A DNA stretch of 64,000 bases from the NCBI GenBank assembly GCA_000499405.2, contig HG738137.1:23296546-23360545 (forward strand), read 5' to 3'. How positions within the stretch are numbered: the first letter of the stretch is position 1; every line of letters starts with the position of its first letter. This DNA is from Onchocerca volvulus. Its lineage: Eukaryota > Nematoda > Chromadorea > Rhabditida > Onchocercidae. Of this stretch, positions 9,211 to 22,095 are shown in pieces. The position numbers were made by a program, and so were the translations under genes. The notes beneath the pieces were generated by a model. That model was not told the DNA's origin. It saw only the letters and a list, made by a program, of their open reading frames with translations, and searched no databases.

Positions 9211-11483
9211 TTAAGCGGAATTCGTAGTTTTGGTACTAGCGGAATTTGTAGTTTTGGTACTATCTCCTTCATTATGCTTTATGTATGATAAGCAAAAATT
9301 ATAAAATAATTGCACGCAATTCACATAAATTACGCGAAATTTTAATGGCAGAAACCAGAAATTGATTAGTTGCGTCGATGGCCACACACAGATATCTAAC
9401 TGAAATGAAATAAATTTTTCAATCAATAATTTTTTCATTCATAAATTTAATTTCAAACTTTAGTCATTTTTATAAAGAGAAAAAAAGAATCATTGAATGA
9501 TCTAAAATCATATATGATAATGTTAAATAAGATAAATTGCCGTAAATAAACACCATTTTTTATCAATTGATAAGATTTGTATATCATTAAAAAATATTTA
9601 TAGTGTAACAAAATACTTTAAAATAAATAGCGAGTTGTCCAATAGTAAAACAAGTTGACAATTTAATTATTTGTATTTTGTAATTGACTTTAATTAATTG
9701 GGTCCAGATTATCGTGTAACAAATATAAGTTAGGATAGAAAGCATTTTAATTTAAATTAATTTTTAAGAAAGAAAAAGAAAAATTGATTTACCATATTTT
9801 ATTTACTTTTTTAATATTTCGCCTAATTTCTGTTCCTTAATGCATGCAATAATTTTTATTAAATTGATCGAAAAATTATTGAAAATTTTAGTGTTAGAAA
9901 ATTCACAATTAGCATAGCATACTGTAAATATTCGAATGAATTTCCTTCGGTATTCAGCTGCAGCATCAATAATTGAATTACCTTCCAACAATGCAAGTCC
10001 TATAAGTTTTCCATTTTAGATATTGTTTGATCTAAAGATAGAAAATCCTATTTGGCAATTAATTTGGATAAAAGCAAAGATGCGTTGATCAAACTTGGCT
10101 GAATTTGCTCGGAATTATCGAAAACTTAACATTACGAAACTTTTTCTACTCCGTTTAATTTTTTTTTTTTTTTTCATCAACTAAAATTTGGCTTTACAAT
10201 ATTCGGTTTAAATTTAAGATAATTGAAGATTCTGATACATTTTGAACATTTAATTTCGCGGATTGACTTTTTTTCCCGCTCCTTCCCAACATCATTGTTT
10301 AAATTAAATTGATCACAATAAATTTGAAAACTGTAAAAATTATTTTAAGAAATATCCTTAAAAAAACAAAAAATGAATAGATTAAATAAATGTAACATAT
10401 ATCAAAGTAAGAATTGATCATTTAGAAAACCATAAAAAAAAGTCTTTTGTTTTATTTTTTCCTTCTTTTTTTTTTGTATTCATCATCTTCAAATCAAATG
10501 ATTTAATATCAAAAAAAAAAAAAATTTTATTTTTTCTTCGTAATATTTCTCATTATATCATTCAGAAGTTACTATCTACATAATTATTTTCTTGAAATAA
10601 TAATTTATAATTGTATTTGTATTGCTACCATATCATAAAATGCTGCACCAGCTGAATAATATTTGAATACTGTATTAATTACCGGAAATAAATGTAGAAC
10701 CAAAAATCGGTGATACCAAAATATCGCATGCGACTTTTTTACTCACAATAGTTGCTTTGGTACCATATATCACCGTTCTTTCCAACCATTTGTACCAAAA
10801 ATGACACATTGGCCCAATGATTAGACCCATTGTTGCAAATCGTCCTAAAATAAATTAATTATAAAAGTTTATGTTTGCAAAATGTGAATTTAAATTAGCC
10901 TTAAGATTTTTATATTTTTCACATTCATACATTGCGATGAGCGTAATAAAAATTTAGCCATAGGAATGGCTTTTATCGATATAAATTAGCCTTACGTCCT
11001 TTAAGTTTTTACGTTTTATACGTTTATAGGTTTTATAAGTTCATTCGTTTTATACGTTTTTTACGTTCGTTTTTATATGCTTTGCACATTTTTACGTTTT
11101 ATACGTGTACTTATTGCAATCAATCATTCTGTACGTTTAATTCTAAAATATTTGTAAAATGTCTCGTCATATTTTTTTACTAATAATATTGTCATAATAT
11201 AATGCTGCTACTATTATTGTTGCAAAATTATTTGCAAATATTAAAAATTCAACAAAAAAAAAAAAGACAAATTTTTATTTAGGTTAAAAAAACTAATTTA
11301 CAAACTTGTTCTTGCAATATTAAAGGGTTCATTTTGATTAGAATTACAATCACCGCTAATCCATTGTTGTAATACATCGGAAATGCCAAGTAATGAACAT
11401 GTCACCGCGGTATTTGTCAATAATAACTTTTTATCACTCGATAGCAATACTTTTTGCATAATTTTGCTGTAAAATAATGGCAT
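9211..11483 (-). CDS. MPV17/PMP22-family membrane protein, MPV17L2-like (four exons)
   Basis: Exons join in phase: 11306-11483, 10683-10844, 9923-9999 and 9211-9399 (178+162+77+189 = 606 bases, 201 residues plus stop), close to the usual length of about 200. Introns are 461, 683 and 523 bases with GT...AG ends. Family landmarks: TNTAVTCSLLGISDVLQQ (24-41), RRFATMGLIIGPMCHFWYKW (60-79), FISGLALLEG (111-120) and CVWPSTQLINFWFLPLKF (143-160), the last with the WP..Q..NF signature. Human MPV17L2 is a mitochondrial inner-membrane protein linked to mitoribosome assembly; other relatives are mitochondrial or peroxisomal, so mitochondrial location is inferred. The start chosen, 11483, lies eight bases after TTTTTACAG on the minus strand, which looks like a spliced-leader acceptor. 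A different first exon is possible (12403-12419). The last 16 residues are an eight-residue repeat, STKTTNSA twice. Confidence 0.9.
9214..9261 (-). repeat. 24-base tandem duplication in the last exon
   Basis: Two copies of a 24-base unit (9214-9237, 9238-9261) differ at one base and add STKTTNSA twice to the C-terminus just before the stop. The duplication keeps the frame. Confidence 0.9.
11008..11110. repeat. ttttacgttttatacgttt-type simple repeat in intron 1
   Basis: The words tttttacg, ttttatacg and tttatagg recur six or seven times in about 100 bases within the first intron of the MPV17L2-like gene. It looks like a degenerate minisatellite. Confidence 0.6.
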
Positions 11484-12402
11484 TTTTATGTCTGTAAAAA
11501 TTATTAAAGTTTCCATTTTGTCAAATACTTCCAGTGCTTGCTATGCATATGAGGGAAAGAAAGAAAAGGAAAGAACAACAAAAAAATATTTCAAAAATTT
11601 ATCAGTTGTATTGATAATAAAATTTGGATTTAAGAAATTCGTTTGCGATAAATTAAAAAAAGTTGAAAAAAATATTGAAATTTTACTATAAAAAGCATTT
11701 AATAAGTAATTTTTTGCAAGTAATAATTTAACTACTTGATTAAATTATGAAATAACATTTTGAAGAACTTTTTCTTTGAAAAAGAAAAAATAATAATTTT
11801 TTGAAATAAAGGAGAAAGAAAAAAAAAGAGAAAAGATTTTGTCTTAATTTTTATTTTATATTTTAAGTATAATAATATTGCTCGTTCATAATATCTAATT
11901 TTAATTTCATATTTTTTGTCTTTAATATATTTCAATTTTTTTCCGAATCAAAAATAGACAGTGGTCAAATTTGAATGGCAAATCTTTGAAATTACATTAA
12001 ATGTTAATTAATGTTAGTAGTCGAGATTAACAATAGAGTAATTAATTGAATGATATAGGATAAACTGATAACTAATATCCTGAAATTCCTTTATAAAAAC
12101 ATTTACATAAAATGTTTGATATGAATATTGACTCGGTAATCAGGAAAAGCGATGATATGCCGAATAATCATGCGCAATGTCCATGATCAAAAAAAAAAAA
12201 AAAATTCATTGACGAAAGTCCTAGCTAATAAGCCCAGTTTATACAAAATCGTTTAAACAGATTATCTTCAATATGTCAATATTCTGATCATTCTAATAAA
12301 TATCAAGTTCAGTTTTCGATTTGAAAAAAATTAATTTAGTTTCTGTATTAAGAATTAAAAGTTTATAAATTATAAGAAATTGTAACTTTTACAAATGCTT
12401 AC

Positions 12403-12419
12403 CGAATCATTAGAGCCAT
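12403..12419 (-). CDS. Alternative first coding exon of the MPV17L2-like gene (candidate)
   Basis: On the minus strand an ATG at 12419 opens 17 bases coding MALMI plus two bases and is followed by a good donor (GTAAGC). An acceptor TTATTTTACAG before 11466 would join it in phase to KIMQKVLLSS of the main gene. The product would again be 201 residues, with MALMIR replacing MPLFYS. Both versions are short, basic and compatible with a mitochondrial address. I rate the internal start slightly more likely because of its trans-splice-like acceptor. The 936-base intron would be AT-rich like the others. Confidence 0.3.
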
Positions 12420-13253
12420 ATTAATTTATTAAATCGCTCATTGCAATCAAATCTTATCCGGAAGAAAAACAGCCATCAAAATATACTATTGTTTAATTCT
12501 TTTCAATTTTGTCTGTTATTTTGCTGTAATAAACAATATTTTTTGTTAGTTTCGATATTTGCATATTAAGCATAGAATTTAAAATTCAAAATTTTGATGA
12601 AATCAAAACCTGATTGTAATCAATAAATTTTTGAGTTTACTGGTCGGGTTTTAGAAAACAGAAAAGAATTCAGGCCTTTTTTGTTAATATTATTTTTATT
12701 ATAAAATTTGATTACCAGAAAAGGATTAAACAAACTGAATTTAAACATTAACTATTTCGAAATACAGAAAAATTAAGCAATCAAACAATTATTTATTAAA
12801 TGTTATCAAAAAATAATCAAACAACTAATTAATAAATGATATCGTAAAATATAATGCTAAACAATACTGAATTCATCAAATTCGATTATTTTATGCAACA
12901 TGCAACTGTATTCATCAAATATTATCGAGCATGATTGTCAATAATTGGAAAATCTATTTTCAAATTTTAGTAGGCTTCGATCATATTTTATCATAATCGA
13001 TCAAAACTTAATAGTGTCATTTCACTTGACTTTTCCATATTTTAAAATCGTTGTTTCTTTTGGATTTTTTATGACAATATTTGTATCACTTAGTATTACT
13101 AATTTATATTACAGTAATAATGCTTTATTTTAAAATTTGCACAAGATCTTCTTCCATGAGTCATTCAGGAAACAGCAAAATTTGTTAATAATTATTGAGA
13201 TTTGAAAAATGTGCCAATAAAATAATTAAAAGTCTTATGCAAACTTTTTATGG

Positions 13254-13450
13254 AATCTATATTTAAAAAAAATGTAAATGTTCATTATTACTTGCCACGC
13301 AGCGTTTCAGGTTCTACAACGATTGATTTGAAATTTTCACACAACGTTGCATTCGAATAGGCGCGTTCGGAGATTAAAAAGTTTGAATAGACGAATATTT
13401 ATATTTTTATTATTGGTAGATCAGTCATGCGAAGCGTGGCCGGGTCCAGT
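13254..13450 (+). mobile_element. Helitron-like short dispersed repeat, copy 1
   Basis: It begins with aatctatatttaaaaaaaatg, contains gatttgaaattttcacacaa followed by cgttgcattcgaataggcg, and ends with gcgaagcgtggccgggtcca. Related blocks recur at 27271-27655 and 55750-55944. A TCTATAT... start and an end in a small GC hairpin followed by GGGTCCAGCTAGT-type sequence are common in non-autonomous Helitrons. This copy has lost the final CTAGT. No protein is encoded. The family call is inference. Confidence 0.5.
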
Positions 13451-16400
13451 TCGTATAAAATAAATTGGAAAAGCAGAAGTCACGTATTGGAAGAGAAATT
13501 AAATAAGACTGCATTAATGAAATGTTAAATGGGGAATTACCAAAAATTATTGTACTGTTATTTATCATCTAGCAATATTTCCTATCTTTTTCCGATTATT
13601 TTATAAAAATTTGCCAAACTGAAATCTAAATAAATAAACTTAAGCTTAGCTTTCATTTGTTTATCTATCAAATACGAGATAATCAATGACAAATGCACGG
13701 ATTAAAAGAAAAAAGGAAACTTTATTTGCTGCTATTAAACCTGCATGATATCTGAAATTCACAAGTGTGATGATTATAATCTATTTTATTCTTTTCATTT
13801 ATCAAATTAAAATAAACAATCAAAAAAATAAACAAAGAAATGACAGTAAACAATGTATAGTGGAAAGTAAAGGACTGTACCTTCTATAGCATAAATAGTA
13901 AGTATTAAACTACCATAATTAGTTCAGTTTTGTTTTTGTTACAATTAAACATATTCTATGAACTATTGCATGGATGAAAAAAAGCCACTAGAAATAAACT
14001 TCAGACAAAATTGTTCTTTAGTTTTGGGGTAATAGTTTTGCTTAACTATTTCATTGGATTTCTTTTATGATAAAGATGAGAATCAAATATTCTATTTCAA
14101 AAATTAGTCTGCAACATTCAGCAGCTTAGAAATAAAGTGAAAAAAAAAATTAAATTTATGGAGATGAAATTGCATATGAACTTTTGTTGACAATTTGAAC
14201 AATATTTTCTTGCTTAAATTTAACTAATTCATTTTCCAAAAAATAAAAAATGAATAAAGAAGAATAATAGCTAAACATTAAACGAATGATAGGTAATCAT
14301 TCACTTTCACAACTTTCATAATAGATGATGAATCTCTCATATTTCAGAATATGATAGCAATCATTCGTTATAATCACTTCATGCTGATTAAGTGGAAATA
14401 TAAAATTTGTACTACGACAGCTGCTACTCAACACTATTAATTCGTGCTGATTGAATGATAAATGATAAAATCCAGATCGAAATATTTGCTTCTGATTTTA
14501 AAACTTACAGAAATGGCAGAAGAAAAGCAAAATAAAACAAAACAAAGTTAACAAAAATAATAAATATAATAGAATAAGAAGAAATGATTAAATGCTGAAA
14601 TAAATTAATAGAAATAAATGAGTTACATCAATTAATTTCCTATGGGAATATTACAGAAAATGAAAAATTCGTTTAGCTAAAATAAAACAAAAAATTGCTA
14701 AGAATTGATAGGAAGCAATTGATTAGATTAGCCTATAAAAAAGTTTTAAACATCAAAGTTGAGGAAAATTGCCGTTTTCTTGAAGTTATCCTTTAAGGAT
14801 AATTAGAAAAAGTCTTTAAACCGAAACAGTTTTGCAGCAAATTTTGAGAAAATTCAAGAAATCGTTATATTAAAATTGAATAATAAGCATAAAATTTTGA
14901 AATATGCAAAAAAAAAAAACAACCAAATCTTAATTTCATTTAGACGATGTTTCGTAAAATTTACATTATAGCAGAGATTTGAAATTTAATAATTTAAAAT
15001 ATAAATTTAGGCAATGATTTAAGAAGTGTTTTGAGAAATATTTCAAATTGATCAATAATTCTTATTACTTCAGTAGTATATTCCAGTTGAATAATAAAAG
15101 TATTAATAATCTAAAACATAAATTTAAGAAATTATTCACGAAACAATCTGGATAATATTTTGAATTCAGCAGTAACTCTTACTGCTTCAATTACAATTCT
15201 TGTTTAATTATGAAAAGTTTCGTTAGGTTTTTTTTTAATTCACAATAATAAAAATATATTACTTTTATTTAATATAATAAAAATATTGTCAAAAATATCA
15301 CTTAAAATTATTATTGATTTCACACTTTGCTTTATTAGTTTCTTTATTTTTCAGAAATAACAATTGATCACTTTTATATATTCCCATGAGTATCATTTCA
15401 ATTTTCAAAGCTAAAGAAATTATAAACATAAAAGAAAACTTTCGATTCAATTAATCAGCCTTAAAGTTTACTTGATAAAAATGATGCAATCCTATATATG
15501 ATCAATTTTTATTATTTACGGAATCAATATTGATTTTTTTGCTTAGTACTGAAATTTTTTAAATTAATTTTCAACATAATTTAATTGTAAAATTTTTCGT
15601 CACAAAAAAAAGCATTAAAAAGCAGATGAGTGATGATAAAGTGACCAGTCATTGGAATTAACAATATTCAAATTTTTATTTTCTTCGTCGTTTTGCTACC
15701 ATCAATATTGTTATGTTTGATAGATGAAGAAGAAACGTAGCAAATTTATATGGATGAAACGGATTCTTATCGATAGACGAGATACTGACGTGAAAGGAAA
15801 CTAGTATGATCATTAAAATCAGATGGTAAGGAAATTTTCAGATTCAAAAGTTAAAAGATAATGTAATAAATAAGTATAACAATACTATATTGTTGTTTTA
15901 ACTTTTTTTTCTTCTTCTCTTTCTCTCCTTTATTTTTTTTTTCTTTTTTCTTTTAATTCTAGAACTTTAGTTTTAACCGAAAGCAATTCAATGACTGGTA
16001 AAAAATCTCATTTTTTTCAACTTAATTTTACTTTTTTCTTAGCTCATTTTCGATTCCTATCGAAGTTTACATCTAATAAACTGGCTTTTTTATTGTTAAT
16101 TGAAATGAAAGCAGAAAAACAAAATTTTTTTAAGACTAAATGAAAAAATGAAGGAATTTGAAAGAAAGCAATTTTTAACTCTTTTTTTTTCTTTTCCGCT
16201 TCTTCAAGCTATTTCTGCAACCTTAGCAATTTTCGGTCTTTTAAATTGAAAGAATGGAAATCATTCAATTTTCATTTCTTAGTCTTATTTTATTTTCTTT
16301 TCCTTATATAAAAAAAGTGCTCGAAAACTTTTTTTTTCTCTCTCTTTTTAAAAATATCAGTAAGTTATTTATTTTATTATTCAAGTGTTAGCGACAAACG

Positions 16401-16562
16401 AATTTTTTTAAAATCAAACTCAATTTATTAACTCTCTAATGTTTTTAAATTTTTCACAGTTCAAGTAAATCATTCTAATTAAATTACCAAATGTCACAAG
16501 TTTATAAAAATATTTTTCCAAGAAACATTAACAAATACTTAAATACTTTTTTGGTTACTTAC

Positions 16563-16579
16563 CAAATTCTTCGTACAGA
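16563..16579 (-). CDS. Micro-exon candidate, unknown gene
   Basis: On the minus strand 17 bases lie between a very strong acceptor (a long T/C tract ending TTTTTTTAG) and a donor GTAAGTAAC. In one frame they read LYEEF. Both splice sites are better than chance background in this sequence, but the exon is too short to assign and no partner exon was found with certainty. Confidence 0.2.
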
Positions 16580-18763
16580 CTAAAAAAAAAGAAAAAAAAT
16601 AATGAAAAAGTTAATTTTCTTTAATTTTATTTCTTTCAGTTTCTCTATTTCAATTTTTTTTACCTTCTTATTAATGTAATTGGCTATTTTTTGTTTGATT
16701 TTTTCTTTTCTTTTTTCAGCTAACGTTTTTCTCTGTCATTTCGTTCAATGAAGCACAAAAAGAAAAAAAAAAATAATTCATTTTCCTTTATGCTTGATTT
16801 CACTTTTCATTTTAATTTAACGAATTTTTTGGTAATTTATTCAAGAAAAAAAGAAAAAAAACTGATTGAAAATATTTTTCCAAGGAAGTAAGAAAAATAA
16901 AGTGCTGATTAAAAAGTTTTATTTGCTGTTATTTTCGTCTGTTGATTGATTATGACTGATCTGAATAATAATTACTACTTGTTTCTGTTAAATTTTTCAA
17001 TACTTTGTTTTTTTGTTTCTTTCTCATTTTGATTTCCATTTTTTTTTCTTTTTTTGGCAAACAAAAGTAAGAAAAACTTATTCATATTTTATGCAAAATA
17101 TAATTCCATCTTTTGAAGGATATCGATTAATACAAGATAAATTAAATTATTAACTTATATTCACGTAGTTGATAAGTAAGTAATTGATTAAGGTAATATA
17201 TGAGTGATTAATTGATTGATTTAATGATGAAATGTTACGATTTCGAAGAAATTTGAGAAGAATTTGATATCAATAAAATCATCATTTGTACTTAAATTTC
17301 AACTGAGAAGCATAAAGAATGGTTAGCATTTGAAGATTTCCTTAAAATTCAACTAACTTCATCATTAATGAACCGAATAGATTGTTCGATGAATGAATAA
17401 TTAAATAAACGACTTGAATGGCTAATTTTTCAGATATTTCAAATGTGCTAACAAAACTTTTCTATCAAACTTTTCACGTTAAATTTGAGAAGTTTAAAGG
17501 CAATTTAATAGTTTACGCTGTAAAAATGCATGCCTTTTCAATTCTTTGTTAAATTCTGAAAATCTATTTAAACGATAGACCTAACATTCTATTTTGCCAT
17601 TTGTACCAATTTTATCATATAGTACCATCAAAACATTCTTCACTCTTAATTTATTCCTTATAAACGATAGAATTCTTCATAAAAAATCAAAATTTTTAGA
17701 AAAAAATTTTTTTTTAAATTTGTTATAAAAAAGTTCCTTAATCTCTTAAAATTTGCCTTCAAATTATACTTCTTTTCCAGAATTTTTCTTTTTTTAAACA
17801 ATTGATTTTTTAAAAAGGAATTTTTTTTCTTTTGAATGCATGGCCGTTACTTACATACTTGTTCATTGATTAACATTTTCAAAATATCAAAAGAAGAATG
17901 AAATTTTTTTTGTTTATTCATTTTTCTGCTTAGCTTTACCATCTGTTTATTTTAGGCTAGTAAAAAAATTAGGAAAAAAAAAGAAAGAAAATGATGATTG
18001 ATTATAAAAGCAATTTTTAAGTGTATATAAAAGCAGTCGAAAGTAGGAATTTATTTCATTTTTATATTTGCGGCTTTTTAACATATATATTCATAATTGA
18101 TCAGTTGTCAATAATTTTCATTACCATAAACCAAAATTTGCAGAAAAACAGTTTTTTTTTTCAAACTTGTTATAAAAAATTTTGTAATTTCTTAGAATTT
18201 CGCTTCAAATTAATTTTTTTTTTTGGAACGATTTTTTCAAGTAATTGAATTTGAATATATTGTTGAGATTTTCAAAATTAATGAAAGCAAAAGATAGGTT
18301 ATAATTAAATATTAAATAAATATGATTGAATTTACGTGAAATTTATCCGCTTTCGAAACCGTTAAATTTTAATACCTAAATTTTGCTCATTTCTAAGTTC
18401 AAAACAAAAATTTACAATCTTTTGCTTGATTTCAAACATATTTTTATTCTTTTACATATGAAAAAAAAAGGGAAGTAATAGCCAATTGTTGAGGTATTGA
18501 ATGAAAAAAAAGTTATATCTTTTCCTTCCGTTCTATTTATTATTCGCTCCATATTATATATTGCTTTATGTCTGCTTCGCTTAGTCTAAAGGAAAATAAA
18601 AGTTTTTGTTTTCTAATAATTATCCATTTTCATATTTTTTCTTTTCATCTTAAAGTTATAATATAATTTTTTATCATAAATTTGTAATGCAATAAGACAT
18701 AATATTTGTAATATAATTTACTATTATGATAATCAACAGTTTAGTAAATGGTGCTAATTTCAG

Positions 18764-18811
18764 GTTCAAAGTGGCGGGTTGGTTCTTCGCACGACTACTT
18801 TATCGTTCACT
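18764..18811 (+). CDS. Internal coding exon of an unrecognised gene
   Basis: A 48-base island, about half G+C in a very AT-rich setting, is bounded by an acceptor (gctaatttcag) and a perfect donor (gtaagt). All three frames are open. The frame that leaves two bases (FKVAGWFFARLLYRS plus CT) fits the exon at 44984, which needs two bases to complete its first codon; the other two frames do not fit. The peptide is basic and amphipathic. I do not recognise the protein. If the two exons are consecutive the intron is 26,172 bases, which is long for a nematode, so unseen small exons may lie between. Confidence 0.6.
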
Positions 18812-21800
18812 GTAAGTTTTCATTTATACCATCTCTTAAAATCTGTTTCCTATTAAGAATCTAATTAATTAATAAATGAAGATTGTTTAAATAATGATAA
18901 AAAATCAATAGCAGGCTTTTGAAAATTTGATCCAATAATTTTCCACAATTTTTTGTATAATTTTAGCTGATTATTTCGATTATTCTGTCGTAAAAAAATG
19001 ATTAAATTTAAAACAGCGCCAAATTTTCGGATCTTATTATATTATTTTTGTTAAAATTGATAATTAATTAATTAATTTGGTGCAACAATATTTGTGTGAA
19101 TCATTTACTTTAGCATCATATGGTAATAATTTGATTTGTTCATAGTTATAATTGCAGTGAAAAAAAAAGAAGAGTATGTTTAAATAATTCAAATTTATTT
19201 TCTTTTCTTGCAGTCATATCAAATTCATTGTTAATGCAAAAGAGAACTTGAAACTTTTTTCATAAAAAGGAAAATTTTTCTTTAAATTACAGCATTTTCG
19301 TTAAATTAAAAATAAAAACGAAATTTTTGCTTTACAAACTATTTTTATCACTGTCATTATTTATATCATCGTTATGTCAGATCTTACATATATATTTTTT
19401 TTAATTTGCTATATTTTTATAAAGAAAAATTTAAGACATGAAAAACTTAAGATTCAAAAGAAGTTGTTCAGCAAGTATTTGAATGAAAATGAAAATTTAT
19501 GAAAAATTATAAAATGCCATACCATACGATTAATCCCACATGAATAAATTCGAATAAGAATCAATATAAAAATTGCGATAATTGGCAACAAAATTATTCA
19601 TCATAAGTAATTAGATGAAAATGTAAGGAAGTTTTGGACAAAATATTTCACTGATATGGAAAAATATCATAAGTACAGGGAATTAATCGAATTTATAACT
19701 ACTTGAATTTTTATAATTAAAATGATGAAAAAAAATTTATAAATATGTGAAAACTGGAACAAATGAAAAAAAGTTTGAAATTAGTTTATGATTGCAAAAA
19801 GATTTGCATTTATGGTTCCTAAAAAGTTTTATATACTAAAACTCACATTTTCAGACAGATTTCATGTAAAAAATATCTCCACAGTGCTTTTATTTGGAAA
19901 AAAAAAAGACACTGATGATACATTGTTGTAATATGAAAATTCGGAATAGATCATTTCATACTGGATAATCGAAAGTGAAATCATTTTGAAATTTGATAAA
20001 AGAAAATTATTATATGATCTATGAAACAGGACAGATAATTATTGCTTAGACAGATATTTATTGCTTAGAGAATGATTGACAAATCAGAAAATTTCTGGTT
20101 GGAATTGTTAATTTTGATTCTCTTTCTGAAACAGCTACGAATATTAAACTGGTGTAGGTTGACAGACATTCGTCAAGTAAATTTTTCTCGTTTTTGGATA
20201 ATTTAACATCCGGAAATATCACCGATAATATATAAATGACAGCACATGCTACATAAGTGATATGCAAAATCTGCATCGATTTATACCATAATTCGATTTC
20301 TATCGTAATTTAAGCAATATTTTAAGTGCTTTATTACAATTAATCTATATCAGAGACCTTTTTCACAATGCATTATATTATTACAATTTTGTTATCATAA
20401 TTTCATATCGAATGATTGGAATGCATTACACATTAGGACAGATATGTTTTACTTGAAAAATCTTTTACATATAAGTCGAAAAGAAAAAACTTTTTTTTTA
20501 CAATGAAAAAGAAAATTAACTGATAATAATAATAGATTACTGTCAATAAACTTATCCAAAAAAATTGTTTTGCATAAATATATTAAATGAAATTTACATG
20601 ATTAGTTCCAAATTTGTGTCAAAATTTGCCTTCAGTGTTCTATCAAAAATATATTATTTCAAAAAAGTTTATCAGAGAGAGTATAGAATGATTGACAAAT
20701 AATTATTTGAGAATATTTGCATCTGATATTAATAGTAAATAGCAAAAAAGCTCATATTCTTTCATTTACTGATAAGAATTTGGAAGTATAACAAAAAAGT
20801 ATCTACGGATATCTTTTAGATAATATTGAAAATCAAATGCAATTTTTTTCATCTTTCCGAAAAATATTAAATCTTAGTTTTAATTGAAAAATAAGAGTAA
20901 GGGAAAAGGAGATAAGAATTGTTACAATATTATTATATGAGAAACTTATGGTATTTAAATTATATCGTGATATTAGTTTAATTATTAGTTAAAAGTATAG
21001 GAATAAAAGAAAAAATAATATTAATATTTCAGATATTCATATTATTTTTTTATAAAAAGTATTTTAAGCTTTCAGTTTTAAAAGACTTCTTTTACAAAAA
21101 ATTTAATCAGTCATCTTTTCCTTTCATTTAATTCCCTTTTTCCCCTTCTGTTCTTCATTTCCTTTAAATTTGCTTAAATTTCCAATCTTTTTCTTGTCAT
21201 TCTCATTTCCCTTCCTTTTTATATATATATATATCATTTCATTTTAAAATAACTAACATTTATTCGCTACTTTTCTTGCCATATTTCATTATGTTAAGTA
21301 TCCATTTTCATGACCTCTTGAATGCTTCAGATTTTTCTTTTCATTTTTTGCTTTCATTTCAACAAATTTTTAATATAGTAGCTATTTTTATGCTTCTGCT
21401 TTCATTCCCATTCGTATTTCATTGTTATCATTTCGGATATGATAATCACAATTCTGGATTTAGACAAGCAACACAGATAATAGTTTGATCATCTATTGCT
21501 ATTTGTAATTATCAGATCACTAATTGTTAAAAAATTTGCATCTTTAAGATAATTCAGAAATTTTTTATATGAATAGACGTCTTACATAACTCGCCGTATT
21601 TTACAGTACTATTGCATATCTTACAGTATCATTGTATATCGTTTGTAATAAACAAATAATTGATAATAGTAGCTATTTTCATACTTTCTGCTTTATTCTC
21701 ATCTGTAACGTCAGTATTATTATTTCGAGTATGGTAACCATAATTCTAGATTCAGGAAAATATCAAAGATAATGGTTTGATTATCTATATACTGCTTGAA

Positions 21801-22011
21801 CTTATTATTAAAGAATTTGCATCTTGAACATAGTTCAGAGATGTTTATTTGTCAATATATAAATAGATATCTTACGATAACTTACCGTGTCTTACAGTAC
21901 TATTGCATATCATTTGCAATAAACAAATAATTGATAGTAGTAGCCGTTTTTATATTACCGTTTTTATTCTTGCTTGTAAATATTTTGGATATGGTAATCA
22001 TCATTTTAGAT
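18812..22011. other. AT-rich, intron-like DNA
   Basis: No supported gene. The right part (from 21375) is a tandem repeat described separately. A 72-codon minus-strand frame at 20058-20276 begins with a hydrophobic stretch but has no splice or family support. Confidence 0.5.
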
Positions 22012-22095
22012 TCAGGAAAATATCAGAGATGATGGTTTGATTAACTGTACGTTACTTGCAATTATCATGTCACTAATATCACTAACTGCTATATT
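21375..22095. repeat. Tandem repeat, unit about 270-290 bases, about 2.5 copies
   Basis: Unit starts with the word atagtagct/atagtagcc occur near 21375, 21666 and 21935. Shared words in order are gatatggtaatca, ttctagattcaggaaaatatcaaagat, ggtttgattatct, gcatcttgaa, cttacagtactattgcatat and gcaataaacaaataattgata. Copies have diverged noticeably. Copy 3 runs into the ankyrin-like exon candidate at 22012-22141 (minus strand), so the repeat may have arisen by duplicating part of a gene. Confidence 0.8.

Larger units (their letters stand above)
12420..18763. other. AT-rich DNA, mostly without recognised genes
   Basis: Contents are a Helitron-like short repeat at 13254-13450, a micro-exon candidate at 16563-16579, and pyrimidine-rich runs around 15900-17060. 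An open minus-strand frame near 15680-15840 contains SIDKNPFHPYKFATF and ends KRRRK, but lacks clear splice sites. Otherwise only short chance frames are seen. Confidence 0.5.

Noticed and set aside
15680..15840. Minus-strand frame with SIDKNPFHPYKFATF and a KRRRK end
   Set aside because: Open for about 50 codons but without convincing splice sites or a recognised family.
20058..20276. Minus-strand frame starting MQILHITYVACAVIYIL, resembling a signal peptide
   Set aside because: No donor or acceptor with a consistent phase, average local composition, and AT-rich DNA easily yields hydrophobic stretches.
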